From positions 28,555,735-28,619,734 of the forward strand of contig OY747712.1 in the NCBI GenBank assembly GCA_963556495.2: 64,000 nt of DNA, given 5' to 3'. The position numbers were made by a program, and so were the translations under genes. The first letter of the stretch is position 1. Each line of letters opens with the position of its first letter. The notes under the pieces were generated by a model. It did no database searches and was not told the DNA's origin. It saw nothing but the letters and a program-made list of their open reading frames with translations. Positions 26,330 through 38,719 of this stretch are shown piece by piece. This stretch comes from Valencia hispanica. Lineage: Eukaryota > Chordata > Actinopteri > Cyprinodontiformes > Valenciidae.

Positions 26330-27715
26330 TGAAATTATGGACATGGAGATGGAAAATAAAGAGGAAAAAATAAAGAAAATGAAGAGAGGTAAGAAAGAAG
26401 TTAAGAGGGAGAGGGTGAGTTGAACATACAAAAGGGGAAGGAGAACAAAGACATCACAAGAAAACATCCCAGTTCGCCTCCACACCCGCAGGACGGCAGA
26501 GAGAGGGGAGAAAAACAATGATAAAACAAATCAAACAATATGAACTGAGAACTACACAACCACAACCCACAAATAGATGTATAAATACAACAACAGCATC
26601 ACTAAAAAGCTCATATTATTACAAGATCTAGTCGTGGTAACTTTACCCCAAGAATGCAACTGTAAACACCGGAATCCCCACACCTATGTGTGTGAGTATA
26701 AACATGCTGGTGCATATAAGGTTTCTCTATACAAGTGTTCAATAGCTGGTGTGAAGAGCCATCGATGCGCCTCTCAGGAATCAACGCAGACACAAAGGAG
26801 ATCGGAGTCATAGACATCCAAAGGATCCCCAGAGCACAGGCAAGGCACGGCAAGGCAATTATATTTGTATAGTACACTTTCAACAACAGGGTTCAATGTG
26901 CTTTACAGGATTAGGAGATAAAGTAAAAACAGCGAAAAAGCCTAAAACACACACAGAGCATATGACACGTGAAAACATTACTCAAGAGCATACTTGAATT
27001 TAGGATAAAGCAGAAATCATGAATAAAGCATGAAGCACACACAAAACATATGATACATGAAAATGTTACTCAAAGGCAGTTCTAAACAGATTGATTTTTA
27101 GCCGTGATTTAAAAGAACTCAGTGTTTCAGTAGCTTTGCAGTTGTCTGGAAGTCTGTTTCAAATTAGAGGAGCAAAGAAACTGAAACCTGCTTCTCCATG
27201 TTTGGTACGCCAGGGCGGATCCAGCTATGGGCCCAGAGACCTGGGACCCGAGGGTAACCCACCCCCCAGCGGGGACCCGACCAGGAATCGGCGAACTAGG
27301 GTACCCCGCCGCTGCATGGCCACGGGGGCCACAGTCAGTCGATGGCCAACATGTGCCGCTGCCACCCCGGGATAATCCCCATCGCACATACACTCTCACC
27401 TGCAGACCTATACACACAAGAATAGACCCTGTGCACTCACTCATACTCCCTATACACACTTCATACTCCCAGTACCGATACCCCAGCGGAGCAACAAGCC
27501 CCCGGACCCAGGAGGTGGACCCCCTACCCCCTAGGATGGAGACAAGCAGACCGCCAAAGCCCCCACAGTAGCGAAGCAACCCGCCAGTCCAGCCCCCCGA
27601 CCAGACCGCCTGTTCCTCCTTCCAGACCCCAACCCCTGATGACTATTAGCGAACAGGGGTGTGGAAAGGGCCCTAGCCTCACTCCTCCCGTTCGAGTGTG
27701 GTGTTGATGCGTGTT
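26330..27715 (+). repeat. GC-rich interspersed repeat split by an L2 fragment
   Basis: The left part (26330-26836: GAGAGAGGGGAGAAAAACAA, CACCGGAATCCCCACACC, TCGATGCGCCTCTCAGG) and the right part (27216-27715: GGGCCCAGAGACCTGGGACC, GTACCCCGCCGCTGCATGG, CCCCGGACCCAGGAGGTGG, TCCCGTTCGAGTGTGGTG) appear to be one element interrupted by an L2 3' end. The right part is strikingly GC-rich against an AT-rich background. I recall this text as a common repeat in percomorph genomes, but I do not know its class. Apparent reading frames here are proline-rich artefacts. Confidence 0.55.
26837..27215 (-). mobile_element. L2 LINE 3' end fragment
   Basis: Starts GGCAAGGCACGGCAAGGCAA (tail of the element on the minus strand) and runs through AGCACACTTTCAACAACAG-like sequence to the antisense of the [12 protein letters not shown] region (27091-27200). 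Matches the copies at 33008 and 46236. Confidence 0.75.
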
Positions 27716-28185
27716 GTTATAATGTGCATTTAAAACAGAGGAGTGTTACCAATTATTTAAAGAGATTTTGTTTTTCAGGATAAAAAATTACATGCAGCCC
27801 TTATTTGACAGGCTAAATTTTGATATAAATGGAGCACAAATATGCATATCCTAAATAAGAGATGAAAAAGGAAACTGTTTTATTTAAAAAAAAATAGCAC
27901 ATGTTGTTAACTCTCTCTGGATTCATTTGCTTCAAGGAAGATTTATTTTCAAAGCTTGCAAACTGCACTCCCAACAACATTGGTGGTCCTGTAGCTAAAT
28001 TTAATGACAGATGGCTTTCAACCCTCCTACCCCAGTACTCTCTCTTTCTTTTGGCCTTCACAAAATAAGTTTTATTATTCTTTGGATCTCAAACTAAAGT
28101 TGCCTTTTTGCATTAAATATTAAGTTATTTTCTAAAGTTGAGGGAATTTAATTTTTGGTGTTTCTAGAAATTACATTCACAAATA
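27716..28185. other. Intergenic, nothing recognised
   Basis: AT-rich sequence between the GC-rich repeat and the Tc1 element. Confidence 0.35.
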
Positions 28186-29681
28186 AACTCAGCAAAAAAA
28201 GAAATGTCCCCTTTTCAGGACTCTGTATTTCAACAATAATGTTGTAAAAATCCAAATAACTTTACAAATCTTCATTGTAAAGGGTTTAAAGAACGTTTTC
28301 CATGCATTTTCAATAAACCATAATGAATTAATTAACATGCACCTGTGGAATAGTAGTTAAGACCTTAACAGCTTACAGAAAGTAGGCATTTAAGGTCACA
28401 GTTCTAAAAACGCAGGACACTAAAGAGACTTGTCTACCGACTGTGAAAAACACCCAAAGAAAGATGCCCAGGGTCCCTGCTCATCTGCGTGAACGTGCAT
28501 TAGGCATGCTGCAGGGAGGCATGAGGACTGCTGATGTGGCTAGGGCAATAAATTGCCATGTCCGCACTGTGAGACGCCTAAGACAGCGCTACAGGGAGAC
28601 AGGAAGGACAGCTGATCATCCTCACAGTGGAAGACCACGTGTAACAACACCTGCACAGGATCGGTACATCCGAATATCACATCTGCGTGACAGATACAGG
28701 ATGGCCACAACAACTGCCCGAGTCATACCAGGAACACACAATCCCTCCATCAGTGCTCAGACTGTCCACAATAGGCTGAGAGAGGCTGGACTGAGGGCTT
28801 GTAGGCCTGTTATAAGGCAGGTCCTTACCAGACATCACCAGCAACAACGCCGCCTATAGGCACAAACCCACCTTCGCTGGACCAGACAGGAGTGGCAAAA
28901 AGTGCTCTTCACTGATGAGTCACGTTTTTGTCTCACCAGGGGTGATGGACGGATTCGTGTTTATCGTCGAAGGAATGAGCGTTACACCGAGGCCTGTACC
29001 CTGGAGTGGGATTGATTTGGAGGTGGGAGGTCTGTCATGGTCTGGGGCGGTATATCACATCACCATCGGACTGAGCTTGTTGTCATTGCAGGCAATCTCA
29101 ATGCCTTGCGGTACAAGGAAGACATCCTCCTCCCTCATGTGGTACCCTTTATGCATGCTCATCCGGACATGATCCTCCAGCAAGACAATGCCACCAGCCA
29201 TACTGCTCGTTCTGTGCGTGAGTTTCTGCATGACAGCAATGTCATTGTTCTGCCATGGCCAGCGAAGAGCCCAGATCTCAATCCCATTGAGCACGTCTGG
29301 GACCTGTTGGATCGCAGGGTGAGGGTTAGGGCCATTCCCCCCAGAAATGTCCAGGAACTTGCAAGTGCCTTGGTGGAAGAATAGGGTAACATCTCACAGC
29401 AAGAACTGACAAATCTGGTCCAGTCCATGAGGAGGAGATGCACTGCAGTACTTCAAGCATTTGGTGGCCACACCAGATACTGACTGGTACTTTTGATTTG
29501 AGCCTCCCTTCATTCAAGGACACATTATTCTATTTCTGTTAGTCACATGTCTGTGAAACATTTTTAGTTTATGTCTTATGGTGTTGACTCTTTTAGTGTT
29601 CATACAAATATTTACACACATTAAGTTTACTGAAAGTAAAAAAAGTTGAAAGTCAGAGGACGTTTCTTTTTTTGCTGAGTA
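28186..29681 (+). mobile_element. Well-preserved Tc1-like transposon
   Basis: Terminal inverted repeats: the left end is AACTCAGCAAAAAAAGAAAT and the reverse complement of the right end is TACTCAGCAAAAAAAGAAAC, each bordered by TA (28184-28185 and 29682-29683). Length is about 1496 bp, normal for Tc1. The single internal gene is described separately. The low divergence of the ends and gene marks a comparatively recent insertion. Confidence 0.92.
28464..29483 (+). pseudogene. Tc1-like transposase with three in-frame stops
   Basis: DDE transposase of the Tc1/mariner superfamily, cut-and-paste at TA. From the ATG at 28464 one frame covers about 339 codons to TGA at 29481-29483. N-terminal HTH: MPRVPAHLRERALGMLQGGM and RTVRRLRQRYRETGRT; second HTH-like part with SGRPRVTTP. 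Catalytic motifs are all kept: FTDESRF (first Asp), LQQDNATSHTARS (second Asp) and PDLNPIEHVWD (Glu), a DD34E spacing pattern. Three stops break it: TAG at 28857-28859, TGA at about 29012-29014 (before FGGG) and TAG at about 29382-29384. No frameshift was seen. The TGA lies where an Arg codon is expected, consistent with CpG decay. Inactive as it stands. Confidence 0.9.
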
Positions 29682-29683
29682 TA

Positions 29684-30049
29684 TATTTAAAAACAATTTG
29701 GAAGGCTATAGAATGAGGCCAATTGTGACAGCATTGCTTAATTTGAACCAAATAGGCAGTTGTTAAACGATAACTGTTAATCTGTTAACCATAAGGGAAT
29801 GTGATTTTGCATATTATGAAATTCTAAAACAATGACCATGACTTACTCTGATATGATGTTTGTTAGTATCAAGCTGATCTGTCTTGCAAAGGAAGAAGGA
29901 TACCAGAGTCAGTTATAAGGCCCGGAAGCTTGTTTCTATGCAGTATTGTAGCTGTTCCATGGAATGGCTTTTTCTGGAATAAGATCTCAGAGGTTGGTCC
30001 TAGAATCCGCTCATTAATTTCAGTACTATGGCACGAAACAGTTTGTTTC
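29684..30049. other. Spacer between Tc1 and L2
   Basis: The first part is AT-rich unique sequence. From about 29890 it resembles an L2 antisense or 3' region (CTTGTTTCTATGCAGTATTG, GGAATGGC), possibly part of the L2 cluster. No gene. Confidence 0.35.
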
Positions 30050-31520
30050 TTTGTCATTGGGTCTGATCTGATTAGAATAGTAAACTCATCCCTCCTGTCA
30101 GGTCTCTTCCCCCAGCCTTTAAAACAGCAGTTATTAAACCACTGCTAAAGAAGAATAACCTGGACAACACATTAATGCAGGACTACAGTGCAATCTCTAT
30201 ACTTCCATTCATCAATAAGATTATTGAAAAAGCTTTGTTTCAGCAGTTAATTAGCTTCCTAACAATGACCAACCGCTTTGATGTTTTTAATTCTGGTTAA
30301 AGTGCTCACCACAGCACCAACACAGCCCTCGTCAAAGTTTCTAATGACATAAGCATAAATACAGACTGTGGTAGAACCACCGTGCTTATACTTTTGGACC
30401 TCAGCGCAGCATTTGACACTATTAATCATGATGTACTATTGGAACGACTGGAAAGCTGGGACGGTTTCTCTGGTACAGTACTTGGCAGATTTCAGTCTTA
30501 CCTAAAGAACAGGGACTTATTTGTTTAAATAGGAAACTTTTCATCAGAACAAACAGAAATCACATGTGGGTTGCCCCAGGGCTCCATCCTGGGGCCCCTC
30601 TTATTTAATATCTACATGCTCCCACTAGCCCAGATTATAACAACCAATAAGATTAGCTACCATAAGTATGCAGATGATACTCAGCTCTACATTATGTCAC
30701 CAGGTGACTTTGAGCCCATCCAAACCCTAAAAATTCATTGAGCAAATCAATGGATGGATGTGCCATAACGCTCTCCAGCTGAACAGAAACAAAAGAGAAG
30801 TCATTATTTTTGGACCTAAAGAAGAACAATCGAGAGTCAGCAGACAGCTTCAGTTAATGCAGCTAGAAACTGCTGATCAGGCCCGAAATCTTGGTGTAGT
30901 AATGGACTCAGACCTAAACCTCCAGGGTCACATAAATGCAATAACAAGGTCAGTGTTCTTTCACCTGAAGAACATTTCTAGGATTAAAAGACTGATGTCG
31001 CAACAGGACCTCAAAAAACTCATCCATGTGTTTATCTTTAGTAAGATGTATTACTGCAACAGAGTCCTCACAGGTCTGCCTAAAAAATCAGACAGCTGCA
31101 GCTCTCCCAGAACGCTGCTGCTTGTGTTCTCACTAGAATCAGGAAAGTAGAGCACATCACCCTAGCTCTAAAGTCCTTACACTGGCTCCCTGTAGCTCAG
31201 AAAATAGACTTCAAAATACTTTTACTAGTTTATAAATCATTGAATGGCCAAGCACCAAAGTATCTCAAAGATGTACTGTCAATATACCAACCTCCCAGAC
31301 CACTCAGGTCCTCTAATTCCAGTCTACTCAACATCCCTAGAATTAGAACCAAACATGGAGAAGCAAGTTTCAGTTTCTATGCTCCTCTAATCTGGAACAA
31401 AATCCAGACAACTGCAAAGCTACTGAAACACTGAATTCTTTTAAATCACAGCTAAAAACCCATCTGTTTAAAGCTGCCTTTGAGTAATGTTTTCATGTAT
31501 AATATGTTTTGTATATGCTT
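30050..31520 (+). mobile_element. L2 LINE, RT domain with several breaks
   Basis: RT motifs appear in order: [17 protein letters not shown] near 30055, [27 protein letters not shown] at about 30380-30435, [17 protein letters not shown] at 30555-30610, [10 protein letters not shown] at 30667-30697, [24 protein letters not shown], then FKILLLVYKSLNGQAPKYL and PLIWNKIQ. Stops (for example at 30298 and 30526) and shifts make it defunct. The YADD catalytic box is intact. Confidence 0.85.
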
Positions 31521-31534
31521 CATGCTTTATTGAT

Positions 31535-32365
31535 GTGTGCATCAAGAAGGCCAGCTCTTTTCTAGGATGCCCCCTGGATCCAGTGCAGGTGGTGGGAGAC
31601 TGGACTCTGGCCAAAATAATATCACTGATGGACAATGTCTCCCACCCTTTGCATGAAGATGTTGCTGAGCTGCAGAGCTCCTTCCATGACAGGGTGTTGC
31701 AAGAGGTGCATTAAGGAGCGTTTTCGCAGGTCCTTCAATTCAATTCAGTTTATTTATATAGCGCCGATTCACAACAGATGTCATCTCAAGGCACTTAACA
31801 AGAAGTAATTTCAATACATTTATACAAACATTCCAATCAGTTAAAAAGTTTCCTATTTAAGGAATCCCAGCAGATTGCCTCAGTCATTGGCGTGAGGTTG
31901 GGCCCCGTTGATGCAGACTTTCCAACCACAGCAATCCTTCAGCAATCCCTCATACTGAGCAAGCATGTAGCGATGGTGGAGAGGAAAAACTCCCCTTTAA
32001 CAGGAAGAAACCTCCTTCCTCCCTGGAGCTGTGAGACTCTACAATTAAAACTGCTCCCAACAAACTAAATTTTTCACCCCTGCTCTGTGTCAGCTGTGTG
32101 CTGACTAATGCCCCCCCCTGCTATAATTTGCACTGTTTAACTCTCTTAATTAACATTTCTGCACTTGTTTTTCACGGTTTATATTCTGCTAATTTCTTCT
32201 AAATAATATGTTTACCTTTTAATGCATAACTACACATGCATATTCTGTAAATATTTTTTGTTTTTAAATTATTCTACTCAGTTGCACATTCTAATCTGAG
32301 TGTGCCACTTTATTTTTAAATAACTACTTTGTACCCCAGTATTTTTGTAATTTGGTCCTTAATGT
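31535..32365 (+). mobile_element. Second LINE 3' end, interrupted by a repeat at 31736-32045
   Basis: From 31535 to 31735 the frame reads LGCPLDPVQVVGDWTLAKII and MDNVSHPLHEDVAELQSSFH, the C-terminal pattern of a Rex1-like LINE (NDVSHPLH, then SSF-R). The frame ends just before AATTCAATTCAGTTTATTTA, the start of another repeat with TATAGCGCCGATTCACAAC and AAAAACTCCCCTTTAACAGG. The same repeat occurs inverted at 35790-36010. After 32046 the LINE's T-rich 3' UTR seems to resume. Confidence 0.55.
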
Positions 32366-32630
32366 ACATCCATCCATTATCTATACATGTCTATCCTACT
32401 CAGGGTTGTGGGGGGCTGGTGCCAATCTCCATTCATTGGGCAAGAGGCAGGGTACACCCTGGACAGGTCACCATTCCATCACAGGGCAACGACAACTGAT
32501 ACCTAAGGGCAATTTAGAAAGACTCCATGCAGAAAGACCCCAGGCCTGGATTTGAACCCAGGACCTTCTTGCTGCAAGGCAACTGTGCTACCAACTGCAC
32601 CACTGTGCAGCCTCCTGGTGTACGTATCAC
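32366..32630 (-). repeat. tRNA-derived SINE with RTE-like tail
   Basis: On the minus strand it starts GCACAGTGGTGCAGTTGGTA (A-box-like), has GGTTCAAATCC (B box, near 32550-32560) and ends in GGATGGATG-type sequence (CATCCATCC on the plus strand at 32368). The middle is deleted between CAATTTAGA and AGACTCCATGC. The tail resembles that of Rex3 at 20010-20023, consistent with RTE-driven mobilisation. Confidence 0.75.
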
Positions 32631-33007
32631 TCTTGATTCTGTTTTTATACTTTTGTACTTTTCTTGTGTGGATCTAAATGCTTCTATTACCTGCCAATTT
32701 GCTGCTGTTACAGCTGAATTCTATTATTTTCTAGTCTATCTTTTGTATTTTAAAAAATAACAGTCAACTAAACGGTCTCTTGCATTTAGAATTAAAGATG
32801 TTGTAATGCCAGCACAAATCGGTGGAGATAACATGAACATTAATTAATTGTTTGTTGGGAATTTTTGAAATTACCTACTTAAATTAAAGACTAAATAATT
32901 TTTATTATATTATTTTGTTTTTTTTTACTTAAATAGCTACACTGAATAAGGTGATCTAAACAAAAGGTAAATAACTAAGGGTTAAAATAAAAGGTTCATA
33001 ATGTTAA

Positions 33008-33330
33008 AGTAAGGCAAGGCAAGGCAATTTTATTTTTATAGCACACTTTCTACAACAAGATAATTCAAGGTGCTTTACATGATTAAGAGGTAAAATAAAA
33101 ATAGCAGTAAAACACAGACAAAGCATATAAAGTAAAAACAGCAATAACGCAAGAACCATATACAGATACAGAAGTAAGGTTATAGAATAAACATGGAACT
33201 TCTACATTTGGATTTTCTTTAGAAATTGTCCACCCACTTTGGCTCATCAGATCTGAAAAGATGCAGCAGGCTGCAAATTTTCCAGCTGAAGACTGTTTCC
33301 TTCTGACATGTGTTGCACCATCATTAAACA
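33008..33330 (-). mobile_element. L2 LINE 3' end fragment
   Basis: AAGGCAAGGCAAGGCAATTT followed by AGCACACTTTCTACAACAAG and GTGCTTTACATGATTAAGAG matches the L2 3' ends at 26837 and 46236 in order. The right boundary is approximate. Confidence 0.65.
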
Positions 33331-36300
33331 TGTGTAAGGATCTAAAAACAGAGATGTGTTGTTAATGTTTTTTTTTTATATTTGTGTTCTGTGTTTATGT
33401 GCTTTAGAATCATTTTGTCAAGCTATTTGTTAGGTAAAATAATAATGTTGTATTATTATTTTCTTAGGGTGTCTTTCTAATGTACTTTTAAATTGTCATT
33501 TTGGTTTCAGTCACATGCTCCTTTGCATGACATCCTGTTCTTTTAATATGTTAATGAAGTGTGACTAAATAAAGAGAGACTGCAGAGGGGATGCTCTTTG
33601 AGACCAGAGACTAGGACACTGGGAGGCTGAGAACAGACAGACACGGTTGGCTCATTCCTTATAGTATTTTCCTGGTCTCCCTCTGCAGAACTGATTATCC
33701 GCATCTACCTCTGCAGAGCTTATTGACTCCGTATTCTCTCCGACCCCTGTGTGTGATTCTTTCTAGGTCAACCACTTTTTTTACCTAACACTATTGTTTT
33801 ATGAATGTCATCTTGGTAACAGCCAGTGAGATTTAGCTTCAACACAGCAAAGTTAGTTTTACACATGGTGAAAAAAATAACTTTACAGAGTAAAGCGTAT
33901 CATCTATTCCAACAATGCTACACCTGACTCCATAATTGCTGTATTAGCTCTAAACTACATGAGTATCTTATTACCTGCTGAACATTTAGGACTAAATAGA
34001 AAACCAGACCAAAGCTAAACTGCTAGGTACATGTATTATGTTAGATTTGGTCACAGCTTAAGGTAAATGCCAATTAAAATCTAGTGCGGTTAGAATGAAT
34101 AGCTAAAAAGTCAATAAGAAAGGAGAATGCTAAGTTGGGGGGTGGGGTAGAGGGGAAGGGAATGTACAAAATCATAATCACCATCCTGCCACAATGCCGC
34201 AATAAGGCTTTCATTATGTTAAAAATACACATTGGGTGGCTATTTTTAAACAAATAAGAAGCGTATTGAATAATTTCATTGTCAAGAAAAAGCCCAATCC
34301 TTAAAGTCCAGTCTTTACAAATAAAGTAGTTTATTTAAAAACTTTCCGAGTTCTGTGACACAATAATCAAATACATAGAGTGTCTGGTGTAATAAGGAAA
34401 AAATGTTTCGGTGAGACATTTCCTGAATGTCTCTGGTTGAGTAAAATAAATAACTCTCTTGTTGAGGTCTCATAAATGTCAGAAATGGAGCCACAGCATT
34501 TAAGCCTTATACTGACCCATTATTCTGAACCGGATGTATCTGGCAAAGTTGTTTTTTCTTCTGACTAATAAAAAATTGAGCAGATGTTCCAGGATTCAAA
34601 TGGGCTTTTAATAAATCACTGACAAGATCAACCTCTCAGGTTGGATTTTTGACTATGGAAAGTTTGTGCAGCGGGCATAATATATTTTAACAGTTTGCAT
34701 GCATGGTTTAGGAAAAACAAGTAAAACAGCAAATTCAGCCATGAAGAGTATATTTTAAATCAGCCAGCACCTTGCACCTAAACACACTATTGAAACAAAT
34801 TAAACAGAGGTGAGCTCCTGTGTTTGCTTTGATATCGCCCTAAGTCATGTATTCAGATGGGAAAAAAACACATTTTTGGGAATATCTCACTCAGACACAG
34901 TGCATAGAATTTGCTGTTTTAGCTGGTGTGATAGATTCACTGGCACATCAGTGTGTTAAATGCTTCTCCTCTTTGCAATTACAGTTCAGACACAGCTCAT
35001 TTAGCAGGAGGCCTTGACCTAACTGACATGGAGGGCCCTTTCTTCCATTACTCAGGAATCCCAAGCATTCCCCCAGGGGTTAGAAGCAGACTTTTCCACT
35101 TTATGGTATGCATGCAGGTTATGACTCACATCTGAGGGTGATAAAGCTCATAACTAAGGGCCATACTGTGATGGGATCACATTAACTATAACATTTTCCC
35201 TTCTTAGACCACAGTCTTCTGAGAAAATTATATCCGATATGTTTACATATGAGACAGTGTCACTTCGTGTAAAGAGTAACAAATGAATTGCAAAAAATAT
35301 TGCAGAGGCATATAAAATTATGATCCCCCAAACTGACCTTGCAACAACCCCCTCTGATTTTAGTCTTTCATGGTGTTTGTCAATGACCCAGTTTGAAATA
35401 TTGACTAACTGAAGACAAAGATAAGAGAGAGTGAACCTACCAGTAGGTGGTATCTACAGTATAGTGATGGTAAAAAGAATGTATACCCTTTGTCAGTTTT
35501 ATGTTTCTAACATATTGAACATTTAGCTCGTATGTAGTTAAATAATTTAAAACTAATTTCAAAGGACAAAGCACAATACTTATACCTCAATGTTATTTAT
35601 TGATCAAAGATTAAGCAAAAATTGTAAAGTTTATGAAAGATTAGGCACACCTCAAGAATCCATAAATTTGGCAAAATATGTATAATCCTATAGGGGTAAA
35701 CTTTTATTTTATACTGACTGTGCACATGCCAACTCCAATAGGGATATTATACAAAATGTAGATTTTCTGCTGTATTTCGACCACACTGAGCCACTTACCC
35801 TAAACTAGTCTCTGCTGGAGGTTTCTTCCAATTAAAGGGGAGTTCTACTCTCTCTACTGTCGATACATGTATGCTAATTATGAGGGATTGTTGAAAGGTA
35901 AAAACTTAATGCAATCAGCTATCCACTGTTGCCACATGCTTGTTCCGGAAGAGGAATTCCTGCAATTTTAATAATTTAATGCAATTGGCTGGGTTGATTT
36001 ACAGCTAGGATCAAACTGGAATGTTTGTTGGCTCTGAATCTTTATATCTGGAGAGTTTACAGTTCAGGTTTACAAAATTTGACCTCAGTTATCAAATAAA
36101 GGTAGAATTTATATTGTTGTTCATACCATCGTACTTTAACCAAGTGATACTTAACACACAAAGCCATAATGAAAAGAAGGCAAACATTCCAACCCCACCC
36201 CTTTACAATCATAAACATTATAGTATTAAATTATTGTGCAAAAATATAATATTTTTGTTTTTGCAGATGGTTGTGAATTGTATCAAATGTTTAAATTAAA

Positions 36301-38260
36301 AAAAGAGGCATGTAATTCTAAAAGCATCTTAGATATACCATAATTTTTTTTATTTTTCACATATTTCACTGCTACTAAACACTAGGACTATGTATGATTC
36401 ATGGTGACAGGTTCATGTGTAAACTTGTCAAGTTCAAAAGTGTGACTGCCCACCCACAAGGAACATTTTGTTTATTGTTTACAAGCTGAGTAGCAGTCAT
36501 TAAAATGCCAAGCGGGAAGACACAGTCGTTTGTAACCATGAATTTAATAGCTTGGTCCTGTGTGTTTGCCCCCATCTATCTTACATTTCATCAGTGAGGC
36601 ATTAAGATAAGAAAGCTATGAGATGCCAGCAGCAAATTAAACCGCTTCCCTCGTCTTCAAACGCTTTTATAGCAGCCACAAAGAAAATACACAGACATCT
36701 GTTCTTGTCACATTTTCATCTCAGTGTGGTATGGAGTAAATCAGACCGATGTTTGATCAGCGAAGGGATCCTTATTTGCTTTAATCAGCATGTTTGGGGT
36801 GGGATGAAAGAATGAATAAACTGCTGTCACAGAAAATATTGTTGACTGACATCAGAGATCTTAGTGGGTTACTCTGCAGATGGAGCTCCCTCTTATTTTA
36901 GATGTCAGCAAATGAAAGAGAGTCTTCATCTTTAAAATAAACAATGTTCAGGACTAAACATTCTGTGTGGTTTTTATTTATCCCATTTACAAAACTTCTG
37001 GCTGGTGCATGTCATTGGTTGACCATGCTCACTTGACTCCTGTCACTTTTATGGATGATGCCACCTGTCTGTTATCTGTCTGAGTAATGTCCATTCCCCT
37101 CTGAACCACGCTAGTTTAACGTTGCGTAGCTTTGTTTTTCAATCTCCCAAGTCCTGAGATCTCTTGTAAAGCCTGTAAATGTTTACAGAAAAACATAATG
37201 GAATCCACAAATTAATCTGCAGAATTGACCAAACTCTAATGCAGTTAGCCAACATGGATCAAGCATGTATTTGCCAATATGCAAATACTGTAAAATGCAC
37301 ATTCCCAGTTTGACTGAGAAGGGCTTTAATTTTGGGTCATAAAAAAATAAAAAAATAAAACCCTGTTAACTTCCATTAAGCTGTAAAAAGCGTGACAGAA
37401 AAAGGCAGCAGTGAATCTTTTTTAACCTATAAACACCAAGGTTGATTACTACTGGCGGAAGTTAAGAGTCTCACATTTGTCATAATTTTCAGAACTGGAA
37501 ATCCTGGAAGGTCCGCACTCACATCCTTTTCTGTTTTAGATGTCTCTTGGATTATTTTTGCCTTCCTGGGGATCTTGGAACAGCCTCAAGAGGTGTTTTA
37601 GTTAAAGGCCAAAACATTCTCAGTTCCAAATAGCAGTTTAATTATGACATACTACTGCTGTCAAAAGACAAAATTGTTTTTCCAAATTTCAATAAACTTA
37701 AAAACATTTTTGACCTTGAGGACAAACACATTTTAGAATCACTGTGATTTAGAAGGTTCTGTTATTGTAATATTGCATAAAAACAGATGAGTATTTAGAC
37801 ATCAGTTACAATTTTTTTATTGCAATGATTTCAATAGTCATATCTATAGTACTCAACCCAGAATTTTTATTATAGGGTTTTAGAGCCTTTGTAGAAATGC
37901 TAATCTTTAGAGAGGAAGTGCTTCATCTACTTTGTCATGTGTTTGTATTTATCCAAGAACGCATCCACTCCAGGGTCCAAGCTCCAGGAAAGCTGAACTG
38001 AATCTAATGGAATTTATTCTGTTTGTTTTTCTCTCTATAAAACATTTTAGGACAGTATCCTGCTGATCTTGTTAAAACACATTTCTTAATTGCCTACTTT
38101 CTTACCGCACAAAAGCTTAGTTGTTAGAGACGTCATATAGGGACATCTGCATTTTGAAGTTTTCAGAGTAGGATTTTAGTCAGATGGGTTTTTTTTTCTC
38201 AATATTAAATGTAAGTGTTCTGCTCATCGCGACTAGTGGGAATGTTTATGATGACACATA
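33331..38260. other. Gene-free interval upstream of mrps14
   Basis: Mostly unique-looking AT-rich DNA. It holds a repeat fragment at 35790-36010 (inverted copy of the one at 31736-32045) and candidate conserved blocks at 34970-35260 and 36360-36960. The block at 34985-35105 also has acceptor (TTGCAATTACAG) and donor (GTATGC) signals around an open frame containing LTDMEGPFFHYSGIPSIPPG; whether it is an exon or conserved noncoding DNA is undecided. Confidence 0.35.
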
Positions 38261-38272
38261 TAATGGAAGTAC

Positions 38273-38287
38273 ATTGCCGCCTAGTGG
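38273..38287 (-). promoter_or_regulatory. CTCF-like motif upstream of mrps14
   Basis: Minus strand CCACTAGGCGGCAAT fits the vertebrate CTCF core consensus at 13 of 15 positions. It lies about 430 bp upstream of the mrps14 ATG. Confidence 0.35.
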
Positions 38288-38719
38288 TTTTTAAGTAGTA
38301 CTACAATAATTTCTAATTCTTTTCAGATTAGTAGGTATTTAAATATTTTTCAGATTTTGGGTTTTGGGTTACTCACATGCTTCACGGTAGTACTGGGGTA
38401 TCGGAGTTGATTGAAATCCAATTTAACCATCTTGATGTCTGATTTAAACTTCTATACAGCAATCCAATAGGCTATGGGACCTTGTTAAAAACGGTGCATT
38501 TTGTAACCTAAGTGACAAAAACTAAAACAGCGGCGAGTTCCACACAACAGTGTTTAGCCTACCCCTATGTAAATACCAACCCTAAAGTCATAAACACAAG
38601 TTAGACACTTCAATTATGAAACAGACTAATTAGATGATTATATCACCCTCCTGGTCAAAGGGGGCGATGTTTTCAATATTTTTATCAAAGTCTCCTTGGA
38701 GGTTTAACTCTGGTCCATC

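Noticed and set aside
27091..27579. Overlapping proline/arginine-rich frames of 94-150 codons on both strands
   Set aside because: They lie in a GC-rich interspersed repeat where stops are rare; no domain, start context or splice structure supports them.
32540..32620. Possible tRNA gene on the minus strand
   Set aside because: A and B box-like words are present, but the sequence continues into a dispersed repeat and does not fold into a full cloverleaf; it is a SINE head.
35455..35720. Possible Tc1-type terminal sequence (AGTGATGGTAAAAAGAATGT)
   Set aside because: Only one end resembles a transposon terminus and no inverted partner or coding remnant was found.
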